Assembly (NCBI RefSeq): GCF_947503125.1
Contig: NZ_CANNCR010000001.1
Span: forward strand, 62,001 to 126,000
DNA: 64,000 bases
Direction: 5' to 3'
Origin: an uncultured Metabacillus sp.
Lineage (GTDB): Bacteria > Bacillota > Bacilli > Bacillales > Bacillaceae
The position numbers and the translations under genes are program-made. Below are positions 35,534-45,192 of this stretch, piece by piece. The notes beneath the pieces were generated by a model that was not told the origin of the DNA, searched no databases, and saw only the letters and a list, made by a program, of their open reading frames with translations. Position 1 is the stretch's first letter, and the number at the start of each line of letters is the position of its first letter.

Positions 35534-35562
35534 TTGTAAAAATTTGCAATTCGCATTATAGT
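35534..35562 (+). promoter_or_regulatory. Sigma-A promoter of ykyA
   Basis: TTGTAA and TATAGT are separated by 17 bases. The predicted start near 35569 is 25 bases before the TTG start. Confidence 0.55.
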
Positions 35563-35593
35563 AGAAATTGGTTGAACGTTAGGGGGAATATCA

Positions 35594-36271
35594 TTGTTTT
35601 ACTTTATTAAAAATACTTTTATACGTTTAGGTTTAGTAACATCGATTCTATTAATCTTACTTTCAGGTTGTTTTGGTCCTACACCTGAAAAAAATATTTA
35701 CACAACATTAGAAAAGGTGGTCGAATTAGAAGAGCCGTTTCAAAAGCAGCAGCAACCGCTTCTAGAGCTTGAGAAGAAAGAATCCGATTTATATAATCAA
35801 ATCATGAACCTCGGAATGAAAGAGTTTGAAAAAATTGTAGCTTTATCCAAAGAAGCTTACACTCTTGTAGAACAACGAGAAACGAAAATAGAGGCTGAAC
35901 AAAAGAGTATAACATCCTCCAAAAAAGAATTTCAGGCTATAGCCAAGGAAATTGAAAAAATAGATGATGAAAATTTGCAAGAACAGGCAAATGAATTAAA
36001 AGCAATAATGGAAGAACGCTACAGCACATACGAAAGCTTATATGAAACGTATAAGGCCTCAATTTCTCTTGATAAAGAGCTTTATACGATGCTTCAACAA
36101 GAGAACTTAACACTAGAAGAGCTGGAAGCGCATGTAAAAAAAATTAATGATTCCTATAAAAAAGTTATGGAGCAAAATGAAAAATTTAATCAATTAACTG
36201 AGCAATATAATAAAATAAAACTTGAATTTTATAAAAATGCTGAGTTAAATGTTGAAGAAAACAAAGAATAA
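35594..36271 (+). CDS. ykyA: YkyA-family cell-wall-binding lipoprotein
   Basis: This 225-residue lipoprotein has its modified cysteine at residue 26 (LLSGC). Most of the mature part (about 40-215) is charged coiled coil rich in Glu, Lys and Gln, which is the YkyA (PF10368) layout. TTG at 35594 follows AGGGGGAATATCA. It lies just before pdhA, as ykyA does in B. subtilis. Molecular role is not established; surface localisation is expected. Confidence 0.82.
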   Translation: MFYFIKNTFIRLGLVTSILLILLSGCFGPTPEKNIYTTLEKVVELEEPFQKQQQPLLELEKKESDLYNQIMNLGMKEFEKIVALSKEAYTLVEQRETKIEAEQKSITSSKKEFQAIAKEIEKIDDENLQEQANELKAIMEERYSTYESLYETYKASISLDKELYTMLQQENLTLEELEAHVKKINDSYKKVMEQNEKFNQLTEQYNKIKLEFYKNAELNVEENKE

Positions 36272-36275
36272 TTTT

Positions 36276-36325
36276 CCTAAAGAGTCTGTCTCATGTCCAT
36301 ATGGTTTGAGTCAGGCTTATTTTAA
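36276..36325 (+). terminator. Imperfect GTCTGTCTCA-type hairpin
   Basis: AAAGAGTCTGTCTCA and TTTGAGTCAGGCTTATTTT pair imperfectly, directly after ykyA. Confidence 0.4.
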
Positions 36326-36400
36326 TTTGGAACAATCATACAACGAATAGAAAAATAAAATTAAACATAAAATTAAATCTTAATTGTTTTGTTTTTACTT

Positions 36401-36446
36401 AAAGAAAAACTGTATCAATAATTATTGGTACAGTTTTTTCTTTTGT
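36401..36446 (+). terminator. Strong terminator between ykyA and pdhA
   Basis: AAAGAAAAACTGTA and TACAGTTTTTTCTTT pair almost perfectly with a 14-base loop. It separates ykyA from the pdh operon. Confidence 0.85.
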
Positions 36447-36899
36447 AATAATACAGTTGAGGTGAAGGAGGGGAATTCAAACGGAAGTTTTTTAATATTC
36501 TTTTTAAAAACCTTATACAAACTGATTGACGGACCTAAATCCATTGGTGTAAACTTGTTATGAATTAAAAGGGTTGTATTAGTTGACTATTAATAAAAAC
36601 TGATACAGAATAAACCAAAGAAGCTTTTTAAACCACATGATAATAGAGAAAGTTATAGGCGATCTCTAGTGGTAAATAGTTAAGTAGGTTTGAATTCAAA
36701 AAAATGTGTCATCTCTCTCGATTTAGGGTAACCTAATGCTGTGCATTATGGAATTCTCTTACTAAATACTAATTTAGTTGAGGTTTGACAAGCATGCAGA
36801 CTGAAAGCATTAGGACAGACAGTCAATGAATGTCCAATGAAGCTGCAAGCTTATATTACCTGAACAATCACTCTTAAAAAGGAAAGGAAGAGGTTATAA
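36447..36899 (+). promoter_or_regulatory. pdhA upstream region and structured leader
   Basis: There is no convincing ORF in these 453 bases. Possible -35 elements are TTGACT (36583-36588) with CAGAAT 17 bases on, and TTGACA (36785-36790) with CATTAG 17 bases on; both have poor -10s. A nested inverted repeat is clear: CCTAATGCT (36732-36740) with AGCATTAGG (36806-36814), enclosing ACTAAAT-acta-ATTTAGT (36761-36778). GAAAGGAAGAGG is the pdhA ribosome binding site. Confidence 0.5.
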
Positions 36900-38015
<1,116 letters not shown>

Positions 38016-38018
38016 GCC

Positions 38019-38996
38019 ATGGCACAAATGACAATGATTCAAGCCATCACTGATGCGATGCGCACAGAGCTAAAAAATGACGAAAACGTCCTTGTATTCG
38101 GAGAAGACGTTGGCGTAAACGGTGGCGTATTCCGTGCTACAGAAGGACTTCAAAAAGAATTCGGTGAAGATCGTGTTTTTGACACTCCGCTTGCGGAATC
38201 AGGAATCGGTGGTCTTGCAGTTGGTTTTGGTTTAACTGGTTTCCGTCCTGTTATGGAAATTCAATTCTTTGGTTTCGTTTATGAGGTAATGGATTCTTTA
38301 AATGGTCAATTAGCTCGTATGCGCTATCGTTCTGGCGGACGTTGGACAGCTCCTGTTACAATTCGTTCTCCATTTGGCGGATTCGTACATACTCCTGAGC
38401 TTCATGCTGATAGCTTGGAAGGTTTAGTAGCTCAACAACCAGGACTAAAAGTTGTAATTCCATCAACACCTTATGATGCAAAAGGACTGTTAATTTCAGC
38501 TATTCGTGATAACGATCCTGTTGTATTTTTAGAGCATATGAAATTATACCGTTCATTCCGTCAGGAAGTTCCTGAAGAAGAATATACGATTGAAATTGGT
38601 AAGGCTGACGTGAAGCGCGAAGGTACTGACCTTTCTATTATCACTTACGGTGCAATGGTTCATGAGTCATTAAAAGCTGCTGAAGAACTAGAGAAAGACG
38701 GCGTATCTGTTGAGGTTGTTGACCTGCGTACAATCAGCCCGCTAGATATCGAGACGATCATTGCTTCTGTTGAAAAAACAGGCCGTGCAATTGTAGTCCA
38801 AGAAGCACAAAAACAAGCGGGTATAGCTGCAAATGTTGTTGCTGAAATTACTGAGCGCGCAATCCTTAGCCTAGAAGCTCCAGTTCTTCGTGTTACTGCA
38901 CCAGATACAGTATATGCATTTACTGAAGCTGAAAATGTATGGCTGCCTATTTATAAAGATATTATTGAAACTGCTAAAAAAGCAGTGAATTTCTAA
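38019..38996 (+). CDS. pdhB: Pyruvate dehydrogenase E1 beta subunit
   Basis: This 325-residue E1 beta chain has an N-terminal pyrimidine-binding domain ([15 protein letters not shown], about 28-42) and a C-terminal transketolase domain (about 190-320) with GAMVHESL and [11 protein letters not shown]-type strands. AAGGAG within the end of pdhA serves as ribosome binding site. It forms the heterotetrameric E1 with PdhA. Confidence 0.96.
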   Translation: MAQMTMIQAITDAMRTELKNDENVLVFGEDVGVNGGVFRATEGLQKEFGEDRVFDTPLAESGIGGLAVGFGLTGFRPVMEIQFFGFVYEVMDSLNGQLARMRYRSGGRWTAPVTIRSPFGGFVHTPELHADSLEGLVAQQPGLKVVIPSTPYDAKGLLISAIRDNDPVVFLEHMKLYRSFRQEVPEEEYTIEIGKADVKREGTDLSIITYGAMVHESLKAAEELEKDGVSVEVVDLRTISPLDIETIIASVEKTGRAIVVQEAQKQAGIAANVVAEITERAILSLEAPVLRVTAPDTVYAFTEAENVWLPIYKDIIETAKKAVNF

Positions 38997-39028
38997 TACT
39001 AAACTGTACGTTTTTAATTTATATCATT

Positions 39029-39066
39029 GGCTTACGTTATAGACATTGACGTTAAGCCCGATTTTT
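39029..39066 (+). terminator. Intra-operon hairpin between pdhB and pdhC
   Basis: GGCTTACGT at 39029-39037 pairs with ACGTTAAGCC at 39049-39058 with one bulged A, and CGATTTTT follows. It looks like a partial terminator that would lower pdhCD relative to pdhAB, or an RNA-stability element. Confidence 0.5.
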
Positions 39067-39103
39067 CTTGCATATTTTTAAAATCATAAGGAGGTAGAAT
39101 GAT

Positions 39104-40423
39104 TTGGCATTCGAATTTAAACTGCCTGATATTGGTGAAGGTATCCATGAAGGTGAAATTGTTAAATGGTTCGTTAAACCAGGTGACAAGGTTGAAGAAG
39201 ATGATGTCTTAGCAGAAGTACAAAATGATAAAGCAGTTGTTGAAATCCCATCACCTGTTAAGGGTACTGTTACAGAGGTGAACGTTGAGGAAGGAACGGT
39301 AGCAACTGTTGGACAAACTATCATAACATTTGATGCTCCTGGATATGAAAACTTGAAGTTTAAAGGCGACCATGGTGATGATGCACCTAAAGCAGAAGAA
39401 AAAACAGAAGCACAGGTTCAGGCAACAGCTGAAGCTGGACAAGAAGTAAAGAAAGAAGAAGCACCAGTACAGCAAGAAGTTGACGTTGATCCAAATAAAC
39501 GAGTTATTGCTATGCCTTCTGTACGCAAATATGCTCGTGAAAAAGATGTGGATATTCGTCAAGTTTCTGGCAGCGGCAAAAACGGCCGGGTTTTAAAAGA
39601 AGATGTAGACTCATTCCTTCAAGGCGGCGGTGTGTCTGAGGCAGCACCAGCAAAAGCAGAAGAGGCTCCAGCTGTTAAAGAAGAAAAACAAGCGAAGCCA
39701 GTTGCAGTTCCTGAAGGTGATTTCCCAGAAACTCGTGAAAAAATGAGCCCAATCCGTAAAGCAATCGCAAAAGCGATGGTTAACTCTAAACATACAGCTC
39801 CACACGTAACATTAATGGATGAAGTAGATGTAACAAACTTAGTTGCTCATAGAAAACAATTCAAAAATGTTGCAGCCGAGCAGGGTATTAAGTTAACATA
39901 TTTACCGTACGTAGTGAAAGCTCTTACCTCTGCGTTGAAAAAGTATCCAGTGCTTAATACTTCACTTGATGATAAAACAGAAGAAGTTGTTCAAAAGCAT
40001 TATTACAATATTGGTATTGCTGCTGATACTGAAAAAGGTCTGCTTGTACCGGTAGTAAAACATGCTGAACGCAAATCTGTATTTGAAATCTCAGATGAAA
40101 TTAATGGACTTGCTACAAAAGCGCGTGAAGGTAAATTAGCTCCTAATGAAATGAAAGGTGCTTCTTGCACAATCACAAACATTGGATCTGCAGGTGGACA
40201 ATGGTTTACACCAGTTATTAACCACCCAGAGGTTGCTATTTTAGGTATTGGACGTATTGCAGAAAAACCTGTAGTGCGTGATGGAGAGATTGTAGTAGCT
40301 CCGGTACTTGCTTTATCATTAAGCTTCGACCACAGAATGATCGATGGTGCTACTGCACAAAATGCTCTTAACCACATCAAGCGTTTACTTAATGATCCAC
40401 AATTAATTTTAATGGAGGCGTAA
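39104..40423 (+). CDS. pdhC: Dihydrolipoamide acetyltransferase E2
   Basis: This 439-residue core protein of the pyruvate dehydrogenase complex has a single lipoyl domain (1-78) with the lipoylated Lys43 in QNDKAVVE. An Ala/Glu/Lys/Val-rich linker leads to the peripheral-subunit-binding domain (about 135-170, [16 protein letters not shown]). A second flexible linker and the acetyltransferase domain (about 205-439) follow, with catalytic [13 protein letters not shown] start at 39104 has AAGGAGG nine bases upstream; a nearby ATG is out of frame. Confidence 0.95.
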   Translation: MAFEFKLPDIGEGIHEGEIVKWFVKPGDKVEEDDVLAEVQNDKAVVEIPSPVKGTVTEVNVEEGTVATVGQTIITFDAPGYENLKFKGDHGDDAPKAEEKTEAQVQATAEAGQEVKKEEAPVQQEVDVDPNKRVIAMPSVRKYAREKDVDIRQVSGSGKNGRVLKEDVDSFLQGGGVSEAAPAKAEEAPAVKEEKQAKPVAVPEGDFPETREKMSPIRKAIAKAMVNSKHTAPHVTLMDEVDVTNLVAHRKQFKNVAAEQGIKLTYLPYVVKALTSALKKYPVLNTSLDDKTEEVVQKHYYNIGIAADTEKGLLVPVVKHAERKSVFEISDEINGLATKAREGKLAPNEMKGASCTITNIGSAGGQWFTPVINHPEVAILGIGRIAEKPVVRDGEIVVAPVLALSLSFDHRMIDGATAQNALNHIKRLLNDPQLILMEA

Positions 40424-40426
40424 TCG

Positions 40427-41836
40427 ATGGTAGTTGGAGATTTCCCAATTGAAACAGATACTCTTGTCATCGGAGCAGGCCCAGGCGGATACGTTGCAGC
40501 GATCCGCGCTGCTCAATTAGGACAAAAGGTAACAGTTGTTGAAAAAGCGACATTAGGAGGAGTTTGCTTAAACGTTGGTTGTATTCCTTCTAAAGCATTA
40601 ATTGCTGCTGGTCATCGTTATGAAACTGCTAAACATTCCGAGGATATGGGAATCAAAGCTGATAACGTAACAGTAGATTTTTCTAAGGTTCAAGAATTTA
40701 AGCAAGGTGTTGTGAAAAAGCTGACAGGCGGTGTTGCTGGTTTACTTAAAGGTAATAAAGTTGACGTCGTTTACGGTGAAGCTTACTTTGTTGATAATGA
40801 AACAGTTAAAGTAATGGATGAAACATCTTCGCAAACTTACAAATTTAAAAATGTTATTATCGCAACAGGTTCACGTCCAGTTGAAATCCCTGCGTTTAAA
40901 TATTCAAAACGTGTTATTGACTCAACAGGGGCTTTAAACCTTCCTGAAATTCCTAAGAAACTTGCTGTAATCGGCGGCGGGGTTATCGGAATCGAGCTTG
41001 GAAGTGCCTATGCAAACTTTGGTACCGAAGTTACTTTCATTGAAGCAGCAGATGATATCTTAGTTGGTTTTGAAAAACAAATGAGCGCTCTTGTTAAACG
41101 CGGTCTTAAGAAAAAAGGGGCTGAAATTCACACTAATGCTTCAGCTAAAAGTGTTGAAGAAAGCGAAACTGGCGTAAAAGTAACATTTGAAGTAAAAGGT
41201 GAAGAAAAAACAATTGAAGCTGATTACCTACTAGTATCAGTTGGCCGCCGTCCAAATACTGATGAGCTTGGATTAGAGCAAGTTGGTGTAGAAATGACGG
41301 AAAGAGGCATTATCAAAATTGATAAGCAATGCCGCACAAATATTCCAAACATCTATGCGATTGGAGATATTGTTGAGGGTCCACAATTAGCACATAAAGC
41401 TTCTTACGAAGGGAAAATTGCTGCAGAAGCCATTGCTGGAGAAAAAGCTGAAATTGATTATTTAGGTATTCCAGCTGTTGTATTCTCTGAGCCAGAGCTT
41501 GCATCTGTTGGTTATACAGAAGCAGAAGCAAAAGAGGATGGAATCGAAGTGGTTGCTGCTAAATTCCCGTTTGCTGCAAATGGACGTGCATTATCATTAA
41601 ATGACACGGACGGATTCCTAAAACTTATCACACGCAAAGAAGATGGATTAGTAATTGGCGGACAAATCGCTGGTCCAAGTGCTTCTGACATGATCTCTGA
41701 ATTAAGCTTAGCAATCGAAGCTGGTATGACTGCTGAAGATATTGCGATGACAATTCATGCTCACCCTACATTAGGTGAAATCACAATGGAAGCTGCAGAA
41801 GTAGCGATTGGTTCTCCAATTCATATCGTAAAATAA
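40427..41836 (+). CDS. pdhD: Dihydrolipoamide dehydrogenase E3
   Basis: This 469-residue FAD disulfide reductase regenerates lipoamide with NAD. FAD motif [12 protein letters not shown] (about 14-25), redox pair Cys47 and Cys52 in [16 protein letters not shown] motif [12 protein letters not shown] (about 180-191) and the C-terminal catalytic HAHPTLGE are intact. It starts three bases after pdhC. The subunit is usually shared with other 2-oxoacid dehydrogenases. Confidence 0.96.
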   Translation: MVVGDFPIETDTLVIGAGPGGYVAAIRAAQLGQKVTVVEKATLGGVCLNVGCIPSKALIAAGHRYETAKHSEDMGIKADNVTVDFSKVQEFKQGVVKKLTGGVAGLLKGNKVDVVYGEAYFVDNETVKVMDETSSQTYKFKNVIIATGSRPVEIPAFKYSKRVIDSTGALNLPEIPKKLAVIGGGVIGIELGSAYANFGTEVTFIEAADDILVGFEKQMSALVKRGLKKKGAEIHTNASAKSVEESETGVKVTFEVKGEEKTIEADYLLVSVGRRPNTDELGLEQVGVEMTERGIIKIDKQCRTNIPNIYAIGDIVEGPQLAHKASYEGKIAAEAIAGEKAEIDYLGIPAVVFSEPELASVGYTEAEAKEDGIEVVAAKFPFAANGRALSLNDTDGFLKLITRKEDGLVIGGQIAGPSASDMISELSLAIEAGMTAEDIAMTIHAHPTLGEITMEAAEVAIGSPIHIVK

Positions 41837-41839
41837 ATG

Positions 41840-41880
41840 AAAAAGAGGCGACTCAATTTTATGAGGACGCCTCTTTTTGG
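41840..41880 (+). terminator. Terminator of pdhABCD
   Basis: AAAAAGAGGCG and CGCCTCTTTTT form a perfect 11-base stem. Confidence 0.9.
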
Positions 41881-41947
41881 ATTTTTCTTTCATATGTTCG
41901 TTTTTAAGCAGTTGTCTCCAATTAAAGCGCAACTTTTCTTACCTTTT

Positions 41948-41994
41948 TAAAAAAAGCTGTCTTAAAAGGACAGGGTTATTTGTGACAGCTTCTT
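41948..41994 (-). terminator. Terminator of the lipoprotein gene at 42013
   Basis: Read on the minus strand, AAGCTGTC pairs with GACAGCTT and is followed by a run of T. It is another member of the GCTGTC stem group. Confidence 0.75.
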
Positions 41995-42012
41995 AGAGTA
42001 GAATAAGTGTGA

Positions 42013-42393
42013 TTACTTGTTTGTTGATAGTGCCTTGGAAATAGGCTTCATTATTTCTTCCTTTGTTAGAAGGGCTCCTTCTATATGAACGATCACTTTA
42101 TCCTCTTCAATGACAAGGAGAGAAGGATAGATGTCTACCTCAAAGTCATCATAATTACTATTTTCTGAGATGACCTTCATATTTTTAAAATCCTCAGGAA
42201 ACTCTTTCTTAATATCTAATAATGCATCATAGTAGACTGCTTCACGATCAATATTTTCGTCATCCGAGAAAAATAATAGCTGCTTTTCTCTAGTCATTTC
42301 TTCATCGGGTTTAGTTTGTGAATATAAGACACCTTCACATGAAGAAAGGATAAAAACTGGAATGATGAAGGCAATGAGTATTGATCTTGTCAT
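42013..42393 (-). CDS. Small lipoprotein, 126 aa (Slp-like position)
   Basis: This 126-residue predicted lipoprotein has its lipobox cysteine at residue 19 (ILSSC). The mature part is acidic. It has an alternating strand/helix pattern ending VHIEGALLTKEEIMKPISKAL, which recalls small thioredoxin-like or cystatin-like folds, but there is no CxxC. B. subtilis has the peptidoglycan-associated lipoprotein gene slp between pdhD and speA. Homology is suggested by position only. AAGAGGTGGGCAG is the ribosome binding site. Confidence 0.65.
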   Translation of the reverse strand: MTRSILIAFIIPVFILSSCEGVLYSQTKPDEEMTREKQLLFFSDDENIDREAVYYDALLDIKKEFPEDFKNMKVISENSNYDDFEVDIYPSLLVIEEDKVIVHIEGALLTKEEIMKPISKALSTNK

Positions 42394-42415
42394 CCCTGCC
42401 CACCTCTTTATTATG

Positions 42416-42501
42416 GATAAAATAGGTCTAATTTAGTATGTACTCACAGAAACTTTAAGACTATTCCTCTTTCAATTCTGTTAAATTAAACCTATTTTAT
42501 C
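42416..42501. repeat. 20-bp near-perfect inverted repeat upstream of the lipoprotein gene
   Basis: GATAAAATAGGTCTAATTTA (42416-42435) is complementary to TAAATTAAACCTATTTTATC (42482-42501) at 19 of 20 positions, with a 46-base spacer. It lies 22 bases before the minus-strand lipoprotein start. It may be a leader hairpin or the ends of a tiny mobile element. No terminator T run. Confidence 0.65.
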
Positions 42502-42691
42502 ATAAATATTGAAGTTTCTTCCTCTTGTCATCTATTTGTTACATAATTGAAAAATAAACCGTTTATCCTAGTTTTACATGTAATATACCCACTTTTTCTT
42601 TAGGTCAAATCGCTCTTTCTTTTGTGAAAGATGTAAGTTTCATTTTTGTTTGCATAAACTTTTTATAGGTTTAGGTAAGGGGAGAAGGGGT

Positions 42692-42940
42692 ATGAAGTTA
42701 ACATTTGGGATGGTTTATTGTTGCCAGCTTCTTTTATGGAGTGGTTATAGTTTAGTAGGCTGGCTATCTAAGAAGGATAGTGTGATAGCAAAGGCCTTTT
42801 TGCTCCTTGTATTTTTCTACTTAGCATATTTGATTGCCTATACATGTTTGAAAACTAAGAAAGCAGCATTCCTCATCTCTTTAGCCAGCCTCATCATTTT
42901 TATGCTGGGAAAGCAAGTATATTTATTATTATTTGTTTAA
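42692..42940 (+). CDS. Small membrane protein, 82 aa
   Basis: This 82-residue protein has three membrane segments (about 3-22, 31-50 and 57-80) with short charged loops (SKKDS and KTKKA). GGGGAGAAGGGG directly precedes the ATG at 42692; the longer frame from 42650 has no support. A strong terminator follows, so it is a one-gene unit. I do not recognise the family. Confidence 0.6.
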   Translation: MKLTFGMVYCCQLLLWSGYSLVGWLSKKDSVIAKAFLLLVFFYLAYLIAYTCLKTKKAAFLISLASLIIFMLGKQVYLLLFV

Positions 42941-43003
42941 TCGAATGTTCTCAACAATTTCAAAGTAGCAAGTTAACAAGCAAAATATATGGATTGTTAT
43001 ATG

Positions 43004-43057
43004 AAAAAATTCTTCTACAGATTGAACTGAAGAGCAGTCTGTTGAAGAATTTTTTCA
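43004..43057 (+). terminator. Terminator of the 82-codon gene
   Basis: AAAAAATTCTTC-ACAGA and TCTGT-GAAGAATTTTTT pair with a central loop and a T run. Confidence 0.88.
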
Positions 43058-43107
43058 ATTACTTGATTATCAATTAAATGATGAATATTATTAACGAAAA
43101 AAATAAA

Positions 43108-43118
43108 TGTGTTATACA
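43108..43118 (+). promoter_or_regulatory. CcpN-type operator, distal site
   Basis: TGTGTTATACA matches the CcpN operator consensus TRTGHYATAYW at all positions. It lies ten bases upstream of the SR1 -35 element. Confidence 0.65.
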
Positions 43119-43127
43119 ATTTAGCAC

Positions 43128-43156
43128 TTGACGAATCAATTGTGACATATTATTAT
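43128..43156 (+). promoter_or_regulatory. SR1 promoter
   Basis: TTGACG (43128-43133) and TATTAT (43151-43156) are 17 bases apart, giving a predicted start near 43163. Confidence 0.7.
43141..43151 (+). promoter_or_regulatory. CcpN-type operator, promoter site
   Basis: TGTGACATATT matches TRTGHYATAYW at all positions. It occupies the spacer between -35 and -10 of SR1. The two sites are offset by 33 bases, three helical turns, on the same strand. Confidence 0.7.
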
Positions 43157-43238
43157 ATAAATAACAAATCGTTAACCGCTTTCAAAGAATAAGAGACTTT
43201 GAGAGTAATAAATTTCATGATTGAAAAGGGGTATGGAG

Positions 43239-43370
43239 ATGGGAACAATCGTTTGTCAACACTGCAACTCTACAATCGGTCATATTGAAGTAGAAAAAGT
43301 GACAACATTGTATGGAAAATGCAGTCATCATGATTGCAAAAAAGAAGAGAGTAAATTAAAAGTCAAATAA
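43239..43370 (+). CDS. SR1P peptide, GapA-binding
   Basis: This 43-residue peptide is encoded within SR1. It starts MGTIVCQHCNSTIGHIEVEK and continues VTTLYGKC, the conserved SR1P pattern. It keeps a CxxC pair (Cys6, Cys9) and two later cysteines (Cys28, Cys33), suggesting metal binding. The C-terminus is longer and more basic (KKEESKLKVK) than I recall for B. subtilis. In that species SR1P binds glyceraldehyde-3-phosphate dehydrogenase GapA and aids its link with RNase J1. The rnjA gene is in this window. Confidence 0.85.
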   Translation: MGTIVCQHCNSTIGHIEVEKVTTLYGKCSHHDCKKEESKLKVK

Positions 43371-43404
43371 AGGGGTTTATTATATAGGATAAAATAAGGG
43401 GGTA

Positions 43405-43442
43405 AAAAGCATGCGATTTTCAAGTTGCATGCTTTATTTTTT
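43405..43442 (+). terminator. SR1 terminator
   Basis: AAAGCATGC-GA and TTGCATGCTTT pair around a short loop, followed by ATTTTTT. Confidence 0.88.
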
Positions 43443-43468
43443 GTGTGTGAATGAATGCCATATGAAAG

Positions 43469-43500
43469 TAAGAAAAGCGCAAGGCGATTGCGCTTTTCTG
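43469..43500 (-). terminator. speA terminator carrying a repeat end
   Basis: AGAAAAGCGC and GCGCTTTTCT form a perfect stem just after the speA stop. On the minus strand it contains CCTTGCGCTTTTCTTA, the exact 16-base right end of structured repeat copy 1. Confidence 0.7.
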
Positions 43501-43501
43501 T

Positions 43502-44977
43502 TTATCGTATTGCCCTATGTTCTTTTATGACTCTGACCGTTTGTAAAGAAGGATCTTCAGGTCCTTGTACAGGTAATCCAACTTCAAGGTTTTTCGTAAT
43601 ATAAGTTAAATTATCTTCTGTGATGATTTCGCCTGGAATAAAAATCGGGATTCCTGGAGGATACACCATAATAAATTCAGCTATTATTCTTCCTGCCGAT
43701 TCTTGTAATGGAACAACTTCAGTTTCCGCATAGAATGCATCGCGCGGTGTTAATGCCAATACGGGGATATCAGGTAATAAAATACGGGCTTTTGCTCCTT
43801 GCTCTTTATGTTGTAATTTAAATTGAGCTGAAAGATCCTCAAGGGCAGTGATGAGTGTATCAACATCTTCCTTTGTATCTCCTGGAGTTATGATGCACAA
43901 AATATTATATAAATCAGATAATTCGACTTCAATATTGTATTTTTCACGAAGCCATTTTTCTACATCATATCCTGTTAAGCCTAATTCATAAACAGGGATA
44001 ATTAATTTTGTCGGATCATAATCAAAAGTTGCTTTTGTTCCAAGAATTTCTTTCCCAATACAAGAAATATGATCGATTGCATTAATTTTTTTTCTTGTAT
44101 AATTAGCTAATTCGATCGTTTTTTCAATTAACTCACGTCCTCTTGTAGCAAGCTGCTTTCGGGCTACATCTAAGGATGCTAACAACAAATAAGATGTTGA
44201 TGTAGTTGTCATCATGCTTAAAATAGATTGGACGCGCTGGGGCGAAACTAATCCCTCTCTTACGTTCAGTACAGAGCTTTGCGTCATGGAACCGCCCAGT
44301 TTATGAACACTTGTTGCAGCCATATCAGCTCCAGCCTGCATGGCACTTAAAGGTAAATCCTCATGAAAATGAATATGAACACCATGTGCCTCATCAACTA
44401 ATACAGGAACATGGTAGGAATGAGCAATTTCTACGATTCGTTTTAGATCAGCTGAAATACCGAAGTAAGTAGGGTTTATAACAAGTACCCCTTTTGCATC
44501 AGGGTGTTGTTCAAGCGCTTTTTCTACTGCATCTGTAGTGATTCCATGGGAGATTCCGAGATTCTTGTCAATTTCAGGATGGATAAAAATGGGTGTGGCA
44601 CCTGAAAATACAATAGCAGACATAACAGATTTATGAACATTACGCGGGACAATTATTTTATCTCCAGGTCCACAAACAGCCATCACCATCGTCATGATGG
44701 CACCGCTTGTACCTTGAACAGAAAAGAATGTATAATCTGCCCCAAACGCTTCTGCTGCCAATTCTTGAGCTCTTTTAATCATTCCTTTTGGTGCATGAAG
44801 GTCATCAAGTGGACCAATATTAATTAAGTCTATTGAAAGGGCATTTTCACCGATGAAATTTCGAAATTCAGGAGCAATTCCCATCCCTTTTTTATGACCA
44901 GGAATATGGAATTGAATCGGATTTTTTTTAGCATGTTCGATTAAACCTGTAAACAATGGAGTTTCATTTTGCAACAA
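43502..44977 (-). CDS. speA: Arginine decarboxylase SpeA (Orn/Lys/Arg decarboxylase group I fold)
   Basis: This PLP enzyme makes agmatine from arginine for polyamine synthesis. It has the PLP-binding Lys226 in ATSVHKLGGS, the preceding VDEAHGVH, a FFSVQGTSGAIMTMVMAV cofactor loop and the C-terminal decarboxylase domain (about 375-488). TTG at 44977 is preferred because AAGGTGG lies eight bases upstream. The longer frame from GTG at 44989 would start inside that ribosome binding site. Length is about 491 residues. Decarboxylation of lysine cannot be excluded from sequence, but synteny with B. subtilis speA favours arginine. Confidence 0.88.
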   Translation of the reverse strand: MLQNETPLFTGLIEHAKKNPIQFHIPGHKKGMGIAPEFRNFIGENALSIDLINIGPLDDLHAPKGMIKRAQELAAEAFGADYTFFSVQGTSGAIMTMVMAVCGPGDKIIVPRNVHKSVMSAIVFSGATPIFIHPEIDKNLGISHGITTDAVEKALEQHPDAKGVLVINPTYFGISADLKRIVEIAHSYHVPVLVDEAHGVHIHFHEDLPLSAMQAGADMAATSVHKLGGSMTQSSVLNVREGLVSPQRVQSILSMMTTTSTSYLLLASLDVARKQLATRGRELIEKTIELANYTRKKINAIDHISCIGKEILGTKATFDYDPTKLIIPVYELGLTGYDVEKWLREKYNIEVELSDLYNILCIITPGDTKEDVDTLITALEDLSAQFKLQHKEQGAKARILLPDIPVLALTPRDAFYAETEVVPLQESAGRIIAEFIMVYPPGIPIFIPGEIITEDNLTYITKNLEVGLPVQGPEDPSLQTVRVIKEHRAIR

Positions 44978-45041
44978 AGTTATTCCCACCTTCTTTATTT
45001 ATCAATCGTTTCATGTTTGTCTAAATACCGTCTTTATAGAT

Positions 45042-45095
45042 AAAGGTCACAGTTAACTTTCTACATATAGAAAGCTAGCTGCTGACCTTTTACTG
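45042..45095. terminator. Long hairpin in the speA leader
   Basis: AAAGGTCA-(C)-AG-TTAACTTTCTA pairs with TAGAAAG-CTAGCTGC-TGACCTTT, about 20 pairs with small interior mismatches. T-rich sequence follows on both strands. On the minus strand it lies in the predicted speA 5' leader, about 60 bases before the start codon. It could act as an attenuator. Confidence 0.6.
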
Positions 45096-45161
45096 TATAT
45101 ATATTGGTTAAAAGACTCAGATAGATTATGTCGAAAATTGTATCTTTATAAAAACAAATGA

Positions 45162-45190
45162 ATTATACCTTTATCAATAGTGACAGTCAA
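45162..45190 (-). promoter_or_regulatory. Sigma-A promoter of speA
   Basis: On the minus strand TTGACT (45190-45185) and TATAAT (45167-45162) are 17 bases apart. The predicted start near 45155 gives a leader of roughly 180 bases. Confidence 0.75.
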
Positions 45191-45192
45191 TA

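Larger units (their letters stand above)
43163..43442 (+). ncRNA. SR1 dual-function small RNA
   Basis: A free-standing transcript of about 275 bases runs from a clear promoter with two CcpN-type sites to a T-tailed terminator. It encodes the SR1P peptide. In B. subtilis SR1 lies between pdhD and speA. There it base-pairs with ahrC mRNA and is repressed by CcpN under glycolytic conditions. Position, peptide and operators all agree here. A partial cre-like sequence (TGAAAGCGGTTAAC, minus strand, 43171-43184, 12 of 14 matches) lies just after the start. The ahrC-pairing segment cannot be checked without the target. Confidence 0.82.

Noticed and set aside
40003-40470. 155-codon frame antisense to pdhC/pdhD
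   Set aside because: It covers highly conserved coding sequence of two PDH genes and has no own signals.
43178-43199. Strong cre box at SR1
   Set aside because: The nearby cre-like sequence (43171-43184) misses two of the conserved terminal bases, so it is mentioned only as partial.
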